Assembly (NCBI GenBank): GCA_015075555.1
Contig: JABTUD010000002.1
Location: forward strand, 310,001 to 374,000
DNA: 64,000 nt
Origin: Thermoflexaceae bacterium
Lineage (GTDB): Bacteria > Chloroflexota > Dehalococcoidia > Tepidiformales > Tepidiformaceae
Direction of reading: 5' to 3'
In this document: positions 26,580 through 35,810 of the stretch, piece after piece
How the letters are laid out: every line of letters begins with the position of its first letter
Position numbering within the stretch: the first letter of the stretch is position 1
The notes under the pieces: generated by a model
Databases searched by the model: none
What the model saw: the letters and a program-made list of their open reading frames with translations, nothing else
What the model was told of the DNA's origin: nothing
Position numbers and translations under genes: made by a program

Positions 26580-28043
26580 CTAGTAGACCAGCGCCAGCGT
26601 CTCGGCGGCATCGTGGGCGGCCGAAAGCACCGGCCCCGGGATGAGGCCGAGGGCGAGCACGCCCGCTGCCGCCACGCCCAGCGAGATGCTGAGCGTGAGC
26701 GGCGGCCGGAAAGTGGCCTCTTCCGCCGGCTGGGCCACGAACATCGTCTTCGCTATCCCAAGGTAGTAGTAGGCGGAAACCAGGCTGTTGAGGACGCCGA
26801 TGATGACGAGCCACGCCATGTCGGCGCGGATGGCGGAGTTGAAGACATACAGCTTGGCCCAGAAGCCGGCTGTGGGCGGGATCCCGGTCAGGGAGACCAG
26901 GCAGAGCGCCAGCACCCCGGCAAGGGCCGGGGAGCGCTTCCACATGCCGGCGTAATCGGCGATGCGGTCGCTGCCTATCCGTTGCGAAATGGCGATCACC
27001 GCGATGAAGGCGCCAAGGTTGGTGAAAGCGTAGGCCGCGACGAAGAAGATGACTCCGCTCGCGCCGAGGACGAACTCCTCGCCGGCCACGGAGATGGCCG
27101 CCAGGCCGACCATGATGTTCCCCGCCTGGGCGATGGACGAATACCCGAGCAAGCGTTTGATATCGGTCTGGGCGATCGCCATCACGTTGCCGAACGTCAT
27201 AGAGACGGCGGCCACAACAGCGAAGATCATCGACCAGTCGTCGCTGGCTACGCCGGGGCCAAGGCCTTCGAAGAAGAGCCGCGTAACGACGGCGAAGGCC
27301 GCTCCCTTTGACCCCACGGAAAGATAGGCGGCAACGGGCGTGGGAGCCCCCTGGTAGACGTCGGGAACCCACATCTGGAAGGGCACGACGGCCATCTTGA
27401 AGCCGAACCCGGCGATCACGAGCGCGACGGCGAGGATGAGCAGCGATCTGTTCGCATCGCCACCGGCAGCAACGGCGTCGGCGATCCCGCCCAGTTCGGT
27501 GGTTCGGGTGAAGCCGTAGAGCAGGGCCATGCCGTAAAGGAGCACCGCCGAAGCGATGGCCCCGAGCAGGAGGTACTTGAGGCCGGCTTCGCTGGAGCGT
27601 TCGTCCTTGCCCCAGCCGGCAAGGATGTACTGGGGGATAGAAGAGAGCTCGAGTGCAATGAAGATGCTGATCAGGTCGCGCGACGACGCCAGGAACATGA
27701 ACCCGGCCGTGCTCGCCAGCACGAGGGCGTAGTACTCCGCCTGGCCGCGGCCCGCGCGCTCTACCCACTCGATGGAGGCGAGCACCACGGCAGCGGCGAT
27801 GCCAGCAAAGACGAAGTAGAAGAAGACGGCGTACCGGTCGAGAACCAGCGTCCCGCCGAAAGCGGTCTGGTAGTCGTCGCGCGCCACCCAGGAGATAGAC
27901 CAGGCCACGGAAAGGGCAAGGCCAGCGAGGGCGACGAACGGTATCAGGCGCCGCTGCCGGGGAAGGACAGCATCGACGACGAGCGCCAGGCCGGCGGCGA
28001 TGAGAACGGCGAACTGCGGTCCTACGAGGTCGATGCCGTTCAC
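26580..28043 (-). CDS. nuoN: NADH-quinone oxidoreductase subunit N
   Basis: NuoN is one of three antiporter-like proton-pumping subunits of complex I. GTG 28043 starts MNGIDLVGPQFAVL and overlaps the nuoM stop by 4 nt; longer in-frame readings are antisense noise. The 487-aa protein has about 14 membrane segments, with the conserved Glu in FIALELSSIPQYIL, and Lys in KYLLLGAIASA, GFGFKMAVVPFQMWVPDVY and TDIKRLLGYSSIAQAG. It closes the nuo series and is followed by ybeY. Confidence 0.95.
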   Translation of the reverse strand: MNGIDLVGPQFAVLIAAGLALVVDAVLPRQRRLIPFVALAGLALSVAWSISWVARDDYQTAFGGTLVLDRYAVFFYFVFAGIAAAVVLASIEWVERAGRGQAEYYALVLASTAGFMFLASSRDLISIFIALELSSIPQYILAGWGKDERSSEAGLKYLLLGAIASAVLLYGMALLYGFTRTTELGGIADAVAAGGDANRSLLILAVALVIAGFGFKMAVVPFQMWVPDVYQGAPTPVAAYLSVGSKGAAFAVVTRLFFEGLGPGVASDDWSMIFAVVAAVSMTFGNVMAIAQTDIKRLLGYSSIAQAGNIMVGLAAISVAGEEFVLGASGVIFFVAAYAFTNLGAFIAVIAISQRIGSDRIADYAGMWKRSPALAGVLALCLVSLTGIPPTAGFWAKLYVFNSAIRADMAWLVIIGVLNSLVSAYYYLGIAKTMFVAQPAEEATFRPPLTLSISLGVAAAGVLALGLIPGPVLSAAHDAAETLALVY

Positions 28044-29503
28044 GCGCCCACCCTCAGTACGATGGAGTCGATTGCCGGGTTGATGACGTCGGTGAGAAGC
28101 GGCGGGTAAAGGCCCAGCAGGATGATGAGCGCCGCGAGCATGAGCACCACGGAATGCTCCCACCAGTGGCGCTGGTCGGTGAGGCCGTTCCATTCCGGCC
28201 GAACCGGCCCAAAGACGACCCGTTGCAGCATCCAGAGCATGTAGCCGGCGGAAAGGACCGCACCGGAAATGGCCATGAGCGCCGCCCACTCGAACTCCTC
28301 GAAGGAGCCGATGAAGACCATCACCTCGGCGATGAAGCCGGCCAGGGCGGGCAGCCCGAGGCTGCCGAAGGCGGCGAATACGAGCCCGGTCGCTATCAGC
28401 GGCATCTGGCGGGCCAGGCCCCCGAGGCGAGCGATCTCGCGCGTGTGCGTGCGCTCGTACATGAGCCCCACGCACACGAAGAGGAGCCCGGTGATGAGGC
28501 CATGCGCGACCATCTGGTAGGTGGCGCCAACCATTCCGGTATTGCCCAGGGCAGCCACGCCGAGCAGCACAAGCCCCATGTGGCTCACCGAAGAGTAGGC
28601 GATGAGTCGTTTCACATCGGTCTGTCTCAGGGTTACGAAGGCGCCGTAAAGGACGCTGACAGCCCCTGCGCCCGCCATCCAGGCGCTCAGGTCACCGGCT
28701 TCGCCGGGGAGGATAGTCACGCACATGCGGATGATGCCGTAGCCACCCATCTTGAGGAGCACGCCTGCGAGCATCACGGATACGGCGGTGGGCGCGTCGC
28801 TGTGCGCATCGGGAAGCCACGTATGCACCGGCACCATTGGCAGCTTGACCGCGAAGCCAATGAAGAGGAACAGGAAGACCCAGCTCAGCGGCAGCACGGT
28901 GTCCTGGAAGGAGGACTGGCCAAGCACCTGGATATCGAACGTGCTCGCGCTGAATGCGAGCGTGAGGATGCCCACGAGCATGAACGCCGAGCCGGCGATG
29001 GTGTATAGCACGAACTTTGTGGCCGAGTATTCCTTCCTCCCCGACCCCCAGATCGAAATGAGGAGGTACATCGGGAAGAGCTCAAGCTCCCAGAAGAGGA
29101 AGAAGAGCATGAAGTCGAGCGCCGTGAAGACACCCAGCACCGAGGTGGCCAGCACCAGGAGGAGCGCGTAGTAGAGGCGCTGCCTGTGGGTAACGCTGAA
29201 CGAGACGAGCACCGAGGCGGTGGTCAGGAAGGTGGTGAGCACCACCAGCGGCATCGAGAGCCCGTCGACCCCGAGGAAGTACTGCAGGTTGAAGGCGCCG
29301 AGATCGACCCACTCCCGCCGCTCGGTGAACTGGTATCCGCCCTGGTCCACATCAAAGCTGAAGAAGAGCCACAGCGAAAGGGCCAGGGCCGCCACCGAAC
29401 CAGCCAGCGCAACGTACTTCGCCAGGTGTTCCTGCCGGGCAGGGAGGAGGAGAACGAGGATCGCGGCCGCCGCAGGGAGGAAGACGAGAGCGGTCAGTTC
29501 CAA
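28040..29503 (-). CDS. nuoM: NADH-quinone oxidoreductase subunit M
   Basis: Antiporter-like subunit of complex I. I start it at TTG 29503, preceded by AGGAGG 6 nt away and only 11 nt after nuoL; the longer in-frame reading to 29653 is not membrane-like. Conserved residues include Glu in FFLFWELELFPMYLLI and Lys in ATKFVLYTIAGS, GFAVKLPMVPVHTWLPDAHS and TDVKRLIAYSSVSHMG. The product is 487 aa with about 14 membrane segments. Confidence 0.95.
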   Translation of the reverse strand: MELTALVFLPAAAAILVLLLPARQEHLAKYVALAGSVAALALSLWLFFSFDVDQGGYQFTERREWVDLGAFNLQYFLGVDGLSMPLVVLTTFLTTASVLVSFSVTHRQRLYYALLLVLATSVLGVFTALDFMLFFLFWELELFPMYLLISIWGSGRKEYSATKFVLYTIAGSAFMLVGILTLAFSASTFDIQVLGQSSFQDTVLPLSWVFLFLFIGFAVKLPMVPVHTWLPDAHSDAPTAVSVMLAGVLLKMGGYGIIRMCVTILPGEAGDLSAWMAGAGAVSVLYGAFVTLRQTDVKRLIAYSSVSHMGLVLLGVAALGNTGMVGATYQMVAHGLITGLLFVCVGLMYERTHTREIARLGGLARQMPLIATGLVFAAFGSLGLPALAGFIAEVMVFIGSFEEFEWAALMAISGAVLSAGYMLWMLQRVVFGPVRPEWNGLTDQRHWWEHSVVLMLAALIILLGLYPPLLTDVINPAIDSIVLRVGA

Positions 29504-29513
29504 AGGCCGCCTC

Positions 29514-31466
29514 CTACAGCGGATTCGCCGCGAACACGGCGAGCACGAAGATGATGACGCCTGCGGCGAAGCCGAGGCCGTAGGTCTGCAGGAGACCGTT
29601 CTGGATGGGGCGCAGGCCGTTGCTAACTCCCCGCACGAGCCTGCCGCTGCCATTCACCACGCCTTCGATGACGTAGCGGTCGTTCAATTCGAGAAGCCGG
29701 TTCCAGCCACGGTGGAAGATGCCGCGAACGAAGATATCCTCGTAGATGTCGTCGAGGAAGTACTTGCGCTCAAAGACGCCCGCGAGCGGCAGGAAGACCT
29801 CGCGCAGCGATGCCGACGCGACCCACCGTTTGTAGTAGATGGCCCAGGCGAGCCCGATCCCGGCCAGCGCAAGGCCGAGCGAGCTTAGCGCGATACCCCA
29901 TTCGAAGGTGCTTTCGTCGTGGTGCGGGAGCTCCGGGAGGGCGTGGTTGATGAAGTCACCGAAGTCGTGGTTGACGTTGAAGAGCCCGGCGAGGACGGCC
30001 GGGACAGCGAGGATGAGCAGCGGCGCGCGCATCGGCCAGGGCGACTCGTGCGGGTGCGCGGGGTCGCCGTGGAAGTGGTTGTCCGGGTCGTGGTGGTCGA
30101 CCGGCTCGCCCCCTTTGTACTCGCCAAAGAAGGTGAGGAAGATGGCGCGGAACATGTAGAACGCGGTCATGAAGGCGACGGTGGCGGCCATGAACCAGAG
30201 CGCGCGGTCGTAGCGCCATGCATCGAGCAGGATCTCGTCCTTCGACCAGAACCCGGCCAGGGGGAAGATGCCGGCCAGGCTGAGCGAGCCAATGACAAAC
30301 GTCCAGAAGGTCACCGGCATCTTCTTGCGCAGGCCGCCCATCTTGCGCATGTCGAAGGTATTCGTTCCGTGGTTCACCGAACCGCTGCCAAGGAAGAGGA
30401 GCGCCTTGAAGAAGGCGTGCGTGAAGAGGTGGAAGATGGCGGCCACGTACCCAAGGGCGCCAAGGGCGAGCATCATGTAGCCAAGCTGGCTCACGGTGGA
30501 GTAGGCGAGCACCCGCTTCAGGTCCGTTTGCACGAGCGCGATGGTGGCGGCGATGAGCGCCGTGGCGGCGCCGATCCAGGCCACAACCTCGCTTGCATCG
30601 GCCGACACTTCGAAGACGGGGAAGAAGCGCGCCACCAGGTAAACGCCGGCGGCCACCATGGTGGCGGCATGGATGAGGGCAGAGACAGGCGTCGGGCCTT
30701 CCATCGCATCGGGGAGCCAGACATGGAGCGGGAACTGGGCGCTCTTGCCTGCGGCGCCGGCGAAGATGCCGAGCGCGAAGAGCGTCACGATCTTGTCCGA
30801 GGCCTCGCCGCTGGCCGCCCAGTGGTGGATGCCGGCGATGTCGAACGTCCCCGCGCGAGACCAGATGAGCAGCAGGGCGGCAAGCAGCCCGAGGTCGCCA
30901 ATGCGCGTGACTATGAAGGCCTTTTTCGCGGCAGCAGCCGCGCTCGGCTTGTGGAACCAGAACCCGATGAGCAGGTAGCTGCTCAGGCCCACCAGCTCCC
31001 AGAAGATGAAGAGCATGAAGAGGTTGTCGGCGAGCACCAGGCCAAGCATCGAGGTGGTGAAGAGGCACATGTGGGCGAAGTAGCGGCCGTAACCCGCATC
31101 GCCGGCCATGTAGCCCGTCGAGTAGACCTGGACAAGGAGCGAGACGCTCGTGACCACAACGAGCATCACGGCGGTCAGCCCATCGACGCGAACGCCGAGG
31201 TTGACCACGACATCGCCAGCGGTGAACCACTCGTGCGTGTGCTGGGCGATGGCGCCGTCGGCGTCGATCACATTGAAGAGCGTCACGAAGCTGATGACAC
31301 AGGAGATGCCGATGCCGGCAATGGCGAGATAGCCCGCCACCGCGGGGAGCCTGCGGAAGTACAGCGCAATCAGGCCCCACGCCGTCAACGGGCTTGCGAG
31401 GATCGCCCACAGGAGCCACTCGTCGATGGTGGGCGATTTCGCTGCGGCGGCTTCGAGGAACGGCAT
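29514..31466 (-). CDS. nuoL: NADH-quinone oxidoreductase subunit L
   Basis: The largest antiporter-like subunit (650 aa). It has Glu in FIFWELVGLSSYLLIGFW, Lys in AAKKAFIVTRIGD, the KSAQFPLHVWLPDAMEGPTP segment near 240 and TDLKRVLAYSTVSQLG near 330. A C-terminal lateral-helix region with a His-rich loop (DHHDPDNHFHGDPAHPHESP, about 455-474) is notable and may bind metal or simply be a surface loop. It lies 4 nt after the small 65-aa ORF. Confidence 0.96.
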   Translation of the reverse strand: MPFLEAAAAKSPTIDEWLLWAILASPLTAWGLIALYFRRLPAVAGYLAIAGIGISCVISFVTLFNVIDADGAIAQHTHEWFTAGDVVVNLGVRVDGLTAVMLVVVTSVSLLVQVYSTGYMAGDAGYGRYFAHMCLFTTSMLGLVLADNLFMLFIFWELVGLSSYLLIGFWFHKPSAAAAAKKAFIVTRIGDLGLLAALLLIWSRAGTFDIAGIHHWAASGEASDKIVTLFALGIFAGAAGKSAQFPLHVWLPDAMEGPTPVSALIHAATMVAAGVYLVARFFPVFEVSADASEVVAWIGAATALIAATIALVQTDLKRVLAYSTVSQLGYMMLALGALGYVAAIFHLFTHAFFKALLFLGSGSVNHGTNTFDMRKMGGLRKKMPVTFWTFVIGSLSLAGIFPLAGFWSKDEILLDAWRYDRALWFMAATVAFMTAFYMFRAIFLTFFGEYKGGEPVDHHDPDNHFHGDPAHPHESPWPMRAPLLILAVPAVLAGLFNVNHDFGDFINHALPELPHHDESTFEWGIALSSLGLALAGIGLAWAIYYKRWVASASLREVFLPLAGVFERKYFLDDIYEDIFVRGIFHRGWNRLLELNDRYVIEGVVNGSGRLVRGVSNGLRPIQNGLLQTYGLGFAAGVIIFVLAVFAANPL

Positions 31467-31469
31467 CGG

Positions 31470-31667
31470 CTAGATCTTCCTCATGATTTCTTCGGCGACG
31501 TGGGACTTGCCGGTGGGCACGTAGAGCGTGCGCTCGTCAAGCATCGAGGCGGACTCGCCGCGCCCGATGGGCGGGATGATGCGCAGCGCGAGCCCCTCGG
31601 CCGCGAAGAGCTCGCGCCAGGTTTCGGCGGCGTATCCGTTCTTCACCTTCATTAGCTCCACCCACAT
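31470..31667 (-). CDS. Small soluble protein between nuoK and nuoL (DUF2007-like), unknown function
   Basis: A 65-aa ORF fills exactly the gap between nuoK (5 nt upstream) and nuoL (3 nt downstream), so it is almost certainly translated in the operon. It starts MWVELMKVKNGYAAETWREL, then LFAAEGLALRIIPP and ends LYVPTGKSHVAEEIMRKI. This resembles the beta-alpha-beta outline of DUF2007 proteins (VxLYxA...AELLxxLLEAEGIPxxI...VPxxxxxxAxxIL), though I hold that only moderately. It has no cysteines and no membrane segment. A regulatory or assembly role for complex I is a guess. Confidence 0.65.
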   Translation of the reverse strand: MWVELMKVKNGYAAETWRELFAAEGLALRIIPPIGRGESASMLDERTLYVPTGKSHVAEEIMRKI

Positions 31668-31671
31668 GCGG

Positions 31672-31986
31672 CTACGACCTCAGCAGGTTCATCTTGTCGA
31701 CGTCGATCGTGTCGCGGTTGCGGTACACGGAGACGGCAAGAGCGAGGGCGACCGCAGCTTCCGCGGCCGCCACTGTGATGATGAAGACGACGAAGGCCTG
31801 GCCGGTGACGGGGCCGTGGCCCACACCAAAGCGCGCAAAGGAGAGGAGCGTCAGGTTGACGGCGTTGAGCATTATCTCGATGCCCATCAGCACGCCGATG
31901 GCGTTCCGCTTGCTCAGGGCGATGGTGAGCCCGAGGCAGAAGAGGATTGCGCCGACGGTGAGGAAGTGTTCGAGCCCGGGAGTCAT
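31672..31986 (-). CDS. nuoK: NADH-quinone oxidoreductase subunit K
   Basis: A 104-aa subunit with three membrane segments. The conserved Glu residues of the proton-transfer path are visible in LMGIEIMLNAVNLTLL and AAAEAAVALALAVSVYR. The start shares one base with the nuoJ stop. Its end is followed after 4 nt by the 65-aa ORF instead of directly by nuoL. Confidence 0.95.
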   Translation of the reverse strand: MTPGLEHFLTVGAILFCLGLTIALSKRNAIGVLMGIEIMLNAVNLTLLSFARFGVGHGPVTGQAFVVFIITVAAAEAAVALALAVSVYRNRDTIDVDKMNLLRS

Positions 31987-32498
31987 CAGACTGCGTCCTC
32001 CGCTTCTTCCTCGCGCGAGCGGACGAGCATGATCGAGCCCACGAGGGCAACGGTGAGCAGCACCGAAGCGAGCTCGAAGGGGAGCACCCAGCGGGAGAGA
32101 AGGGCCTCCCCCAGGTCTGCCGCCGTCACGGAGGGCGACTCATCGGCCACGGCCCAGTTCGTGTCGGTGATGACAAACAGGATGATGGCGAGGAGCGTGC
32201 CGCAGAGAAGGAGCGCGGGGAGGAACATCCGCGTCTCACCGTTGTTGCGTCCCGCTCGCGGCGTGAGCAGCACCGCGAAGAGCACCAGCACGGCGATCGC
32301 GCCCACGTAGATGATCACCTGCGCCATGGCCAGGAAGTCAGCCGACAGCAGGACGAAGTACCCGGCCATGCCAACGAACAGGAGGATGAGGAAGAGGACA
32401 GCGTGAAGGAGGTTGCGCGAAGCGAGTACGCCCAGCGCGGCCACCAGCGTGACACCGGTCAGGATCCAGAATGCGAGACTGACACCAAAGCCTTCCAT
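31986..32498 (-). CDS. nuoJ: NADH-quinone oxidoreductase subunit J
   Basis: A 170-aa membrane subunit with five segments; the conserved third helix reads MAQVIIYVGAIAVLVLFAVLL. In most operons nuoI lies between nuoH and nuoJ. Here nuoJ begins 1 nt after the nuoH stop, so nuoI is absent rather than unrecognised. Confidence 0.95.
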   Translation of the reverse strand: MEGFGVSLAFWILTGVTLVAALGVLASRNLLHAVLFLILLFVGMAGYFVLLSADFLAMAQVIIYVGAIAVLVLFAVLLTPRAGRNNGETRMFLPALLLCGTLLAIILFVITDTNWAVADESPSVTAADLGEALLSRWVLPFELASVLLTVALVGSIMLVRSREEEAEDAV

Positions 32499-32499
32499 A

Positions 32500-33765
32500 C
32501 TATGTCGCGCCCTCTCCGCCCGATTCCAGGGGAACGAAGCCCCCTGCCTCGCTCACCAGGCGCGGCCGCAGGGGAGTCTCCTCGGGCCGGTATCCCAGCG
32601 CGCGCGACCAGCCGTAGACGGCCGCCGCTGCGGCAATGATGTTGATGATCGCGAAGGCATAGACGATTGAGTCGTCCGCCTCCTGCTCAATCCAGAACAT
32701 CCGCTCCGTTGCCACCAGGGCAAGGTTGAGCAGGGCGATGGGAAGCATGAACTTCCACGCGAAGGTCATGAGCTGGTCGATGCGGAGCCGCGGGAGCGTG
32801 CCCCGCGTCCAGATGAAGAGGAAGTAGAAGAGGTGCGTCTTGCCGATGAAGATGATCCAGGGGGGCACCCACTTTTCGAGACCGAAGAGCGTCCACCCGC
32901 CGAGGAAGACAGTGACCCCGAACGCCGCGGCGGCAATGGCATAGCCGATGTCCATGCCGTAGAAGAGGCCCCACTTCATCCCCGAGTACTCGGTGAGGTA
33001 GCCGGCCACGATCTCGGACTCGGCCTCGGCGATGTCGGTGGGAGTGCGGTTCAGCTCGGCACTGGCGCTGATGAAGAAGATCGCGAAGGCAATCGGCTGG
33101 AGGAATACCAGCCAGATGTCCAGCTCCTTCTGCCAGAGCACGGTGCCCTGCAGCGCCAGCGTGCCGGTGAACAGCACCACGCCCAGCATCCCCAGGACCA
33201 GCGGCAGCTCATAGCTGATCGTCATGGCGACGACGCGCATGGCCCCGAAGAGGCTGTACTTGTTGTTGTGGCTCCAGCCGGCCATGAAGGTCGTCAGGAC
33301 GGGGATGGAAGAGACAGCCAGGAAGTAGAGGATGGCCACCGGGATATCGGCGAACACCATGTTCGGCCCGAACGGGATCACGGCGAAAAGCAGCACGCAG
33401 GGGGCCACGAAGACAATCGGCGCCAGGTACATGAGGGCGCGGTCGGCCGTCTTCGGCGTGAGCGCCTCCTTCTGCATGAGCTTGATGGCATCGGCGACGG
33501 GCTGAAGCAACCCGAACGGGCCGACGCGGTTGGGGCCGTAGCGCGACTGGATGCGCCCGATGAGCTTGCGCTCGCCGTAGACCCCGACAATCAGCTGAGA
33601 TGGCAGCACGAAGATGAGGAAGCTGGCGGCAAAGCCGATGAGTGCGGCAAGGACGTACACGAGGCCGAAGGGAAGCGCATCGTCGAGCAGCTCCAGCAAC
33701 CTGCCAGAGAGGTTCCCGAGGTCGCGCAGGTCGTACCAGTTATCGGTGATGAGGAACGGGTGCAT
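32500..33765 (-). CDS. nuoH: NADH-quinone oxidoreductase subunit H
   Basis: NuoH forms the quinone chamber with NuoB and NuoD. The 421-aa protein has the GERKLIGRIQSRYGPNRVGPFGLLQPVADAIKL loop near 85 (shown here in part), the Glu-rich TPTDIAEAESEIVAGYLTEYSG loop near 225 and RGTLPRLRIDQLM near 315. An extra C-terminal helix and charged tail extend it past the usual 330-350 aa. Its start overlaps the nuoD stop. Confidence 0.95.
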   Translation of the reverse strand: MHPFLITDNWYDLRDLGNLSGRLLELLDDALPFGLVYVLAALIGFAASFLIFVLPSQLIVGVYGERKLIGRIQSRYGPNRVGPFGLLQPVADAIKLMQKEALTPKTADRALMYLAPIVFVAPCVLLFAVIPFGPNMVFADIPVAILYFLAVSSIPVLTTFMAGWSHNNKYSLFGAMRVVAMTISYELPLVLGMLGVVLFTGTLALQGTVLWQKELDIWLVFLQPIAFAIFFISASAELNRTPTDIAEAESEIVAGYLTEYSGMKWGLFYGMDIGYAIAAAAFGVTVFLGGWTLFGLEKWVPPWIIFIGKTHLFYFLFIWTRGTLPRLRIDQLMTFAWKFMLPIALLNLALVATERMFWIEQEADDSIVYAFAIINIIAAAAAVYGWSRALGYRPEETPLRPRLVSEAGGFVPLESGGEGAT

Positions 33766-34874
33766 CAGCGGTCAATCTCCCCCACCACGATGTCGATGGA
33801 GCCCAGCACGACGATGGCGTCGGCCACCGTGCCCCCGACGGTCATCTCTTTCAGGGCGCTGAGATTGATGAACGAAGGCGGGCGGATGTGGAAGCGGTAG
33901 GGCGAAGGGCCCTCGTCGCTGACCACGTAGTAGCCCAGCTCGCCGCGGGGGCCCTCCACACGGGCGTACGCCTCGCCGGCCGGGGGACGGAGGGCGAGGG
34001 GCACCTGCGTGCTGTGGGGCCCGCCGGGGAGCGCATCGAGCGCCTGCTGCACTATCTTCACGCTCTGGCGCATCTCTTCGAGCCGCACGATGAAGCGGTC
34101 GAAGGCGTCGCCCTGGTAGCCGATGGGGATCTGGAAGTCGTACTTTTCGTAGCCGCAGTAGGGGTCGGCCTTGCGGATGTCCCAGGCGATGCCGCTTCCG
34201 CGGAGCATCGGCCCACTCAGGCTGAAGTTGGTGGCAGTCTCGGCGCTGAGCGCACCTACGCCGCGGGTGCGCGCCAGGAAGATCTCGTTGCCCACCAGCA
34301 GGCCTTCAATCTCATCGATGAAGCCGGGGAGGTCGGCCAGCAGCCTGCGCGTTGCAGGCTCGAATTCCTTCGGCAGGTCGAAGGCGACTCCGCCGATGCG
34401 CATGTAGTTGCAGGTGAGCCGCGCGCCGCTGGTCATCTCGAACAGGTCGAGGACGCGCTCGCGTTCGCGGAAGCACCACATCACCGGGGTTTGCCAGGCG
34501 CCTGTGTCATTGGTGAACGCCCCGACAGCCATGCAGTGGCTCGCTATGCGCTGGAGTTCGGCCATGATCACGCGGATGGCGTTCCCCCGTTCGGGGACGT
34601 TGATCCCGGCCAGCTTTTCGACCGCGAGCACATAGCCCAGGTTGTTGGACATGCTCGCGAGGTAGTCCGTGCGGTCGGTGAAGGGGATGTTCTGGGTGTA
34701 TGTGCGCTCTTCGGCGAGTTTCTCCATCGCCCGGTGGAGGTAGCCCATCACCATCTCGGCATCGACGATGCGCTCGCCGTCAACCTTCACCTTGATTCGG
34801 AAGACGCCGTGGGTCGACGGATGCTGCGGCCCGATGTTGAGCGTGAACGGCTCGGACTTGATGAGGCCGCTCAT
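33765..34874 (-). CDS. nuoD: NADH-quinone oxidoreductase subunit D
   Basis: The 49-kDa-type subunit that helps form the quinone site. GPQHPSTHGVFRIKV, MGYLHRAMEKLAEERTY and RIASHCMAVGAFTNDTGAW are the standard motifs, and the C-terminal half has GSGIAWDIRKADPY. The 369-aa length is typical of a stand-alone NuoD. It overlaps nuoC by 4 nt. The partner subunit NuoB, which carries cluster N2, is not encoded in the window. Confidence 0.95.
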   Translation of the reverse strand: MSGLIKSEPFTLNIGPQHPSTHGVFRIKVKVDGERIVDAEMVMGYLHRAMEKLAEERTYTQNIPFTDRTDYLASMSNNLGYVLAVEKLAGINVPERGNAIRVIMAELQRIASHCMAVGAFTNDTGAWQTPVMWCFRERERVLDLFEMTSGARLTCNYMRIGGVAFDLPKEFEPATRRLLADLPGFIDEIEGLLVGNEIFLARTRGVGALSAETATNFSLSGPMLRGSGIAWDIRKADPYCGYEKYDFQIPIGYQGDAFDRFIVRLEEMRQSVKIVQQALDALPGGPHSTQVPLALRPPAGEAYARVEGPRGELGYYVVSDEGPSPYRFHIRPPSFINLSALKEMTVGGTVADAIVVLGSIDIVVGEIDR

Positions 34875-35395
34875 TCGACCACCTTCACCGGCGGGGGCAG
34901 GCGCCGCTTCGTCCCCGAGAACTCATCGAGCCCGGGTTGCAGCCCACCGGGCATGGAGAGGAAGTCCTTGCGCAGCGGCCAGCCGGGGTAGCCGTCCCAG
35001 AGCAGGATGCGGTGCAGGTTCGGGTGACCTTCAAAGCGAATGCCGAAGAGGTCATACGTCTCGCACTCCTGCATCCATGCGCCCCGCCACACCGGGCAAA
35101 CGCTGGGCAGGGCGGGCCGTTCGCGGTCGAGCACATCGGCCTTGATGCAGGCAATCGCGTTCTGAACGAACGACTGAACGTGATAGACAACCTCGAAGTG
35201 GTCCCAGAAATCGACGCCACAGAGGTTGGTGAGGTGAACGAAGTCCGTCTCGCCGGCCGCCTGAAGGGCGCCCATTGCCTCCACGAGCTTCTCGGGCCTG
35301 AGATAGCAGGCCACCGGGGTCGAGCGGTCGACCGAACCCGGGACGAGCCGTTCCGCAATCGCGGCCACTTCGGGCCCGGTCCACTGCCGCGTCAT
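34871..35395 (-). CDS. nuoC: NADH-quinone oxidoreductase subunit C
   Basis: The 30-kDa-type subunit (174 aa). The diagnostic stretch is WRGAWMQECETYDLFGIRFEGHPNLHRILLWDGYPGWPLRKDF (about 115-155). ATG at 35395 overlaps the nuoA stop as TGATG; an in-frame upstream extension runs through nuoA in another frame and is rejected. nuoB would normally lie between nuoA and nuoC and is missing. Confidence 0.95.
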   Translation of the reverse strand: MTRQWTGPEVAAIAERLVPGSVDRSTPVACYLRPEKLVEAMGALQAAGETDFVHLTNLCGVDFWDHFEVVYHVQSFVQNAIACIKADVLDRERPALPSVCPVWRGAWMQECETYDLFGIRFEGHPNLHRILLWDGYPGWPLRKDFLSMPGGLQPGLDEFSGTKRRLPPPVKVVE

Positions 35396-35769
35396 CAGCG
35401 CCACTCCAGGGCGCGCTTGCGCCAGGCGTAGAGGATGCCCAGGCAGAGGATGCCAATGAAGCCGAGGCCCTCCAGGTAGCCAACCCAGCCGATCTTCTCG
35501 AAGACGAGCGCCCACGGGAACAGGAAGACGAGCTCGACATCGAAGATCACGAAGAGGAGGGCGATGTAGTAGAAGCGGAAGTTGAACTGGACGAGGCTGG
35601 GGCCCTCCGTGCGAACCCCGCATTCATACGTGTCATCGCGGACGACGTCGGGCTTGCTGGCGGGCCGGATGTTGACGAACTGGAGCGCCCACGAAGTGAC
35701 CAGCGCCCCGACCGGGAAGATCAGCGCGACGATGACGAGGATGCCGATGTGGCCGTATTCGTAGAGCAC
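35395..35769 (-). CDS. nuoA: NADH-quinone oxidoreductase subunit A
   Basis: A 124-aa membrane subunit with three segments. Conserved stretches are YECGVRTEGPSLVQFNFRFYY and LLFVIFDVELVFLFPWALVF. It starts at GTG 35769 after GGCGGGCGC and is the first gene of the nuo run. A promoter is seen 42-70 nt upstream. Confidence 0.95.
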   Translation of the reverse strand: MLYEYGHIGILVIVALIFPVGALVTSWALQFVNIRPASKPDVVRDDTYECGVRTEGPSLVQFNFRFYYIALLFVIFDVELVFLFPWALVFEKIGWVGYLEGLGFIGILCLGILYAWRKRALEWR

Positions 35770-35810
35770 GCGCCCGCCGATTGTGAAATCTGTCCCTAAA
35801 GGACGTGGCG

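Noticed and set aside
29919-31655. 578-aa plus-strand open frame opposite nuoL
   Set aside because: It is charged, repetitive and antisense to a clear nuoL; long antisense frames are expected at this GC content.
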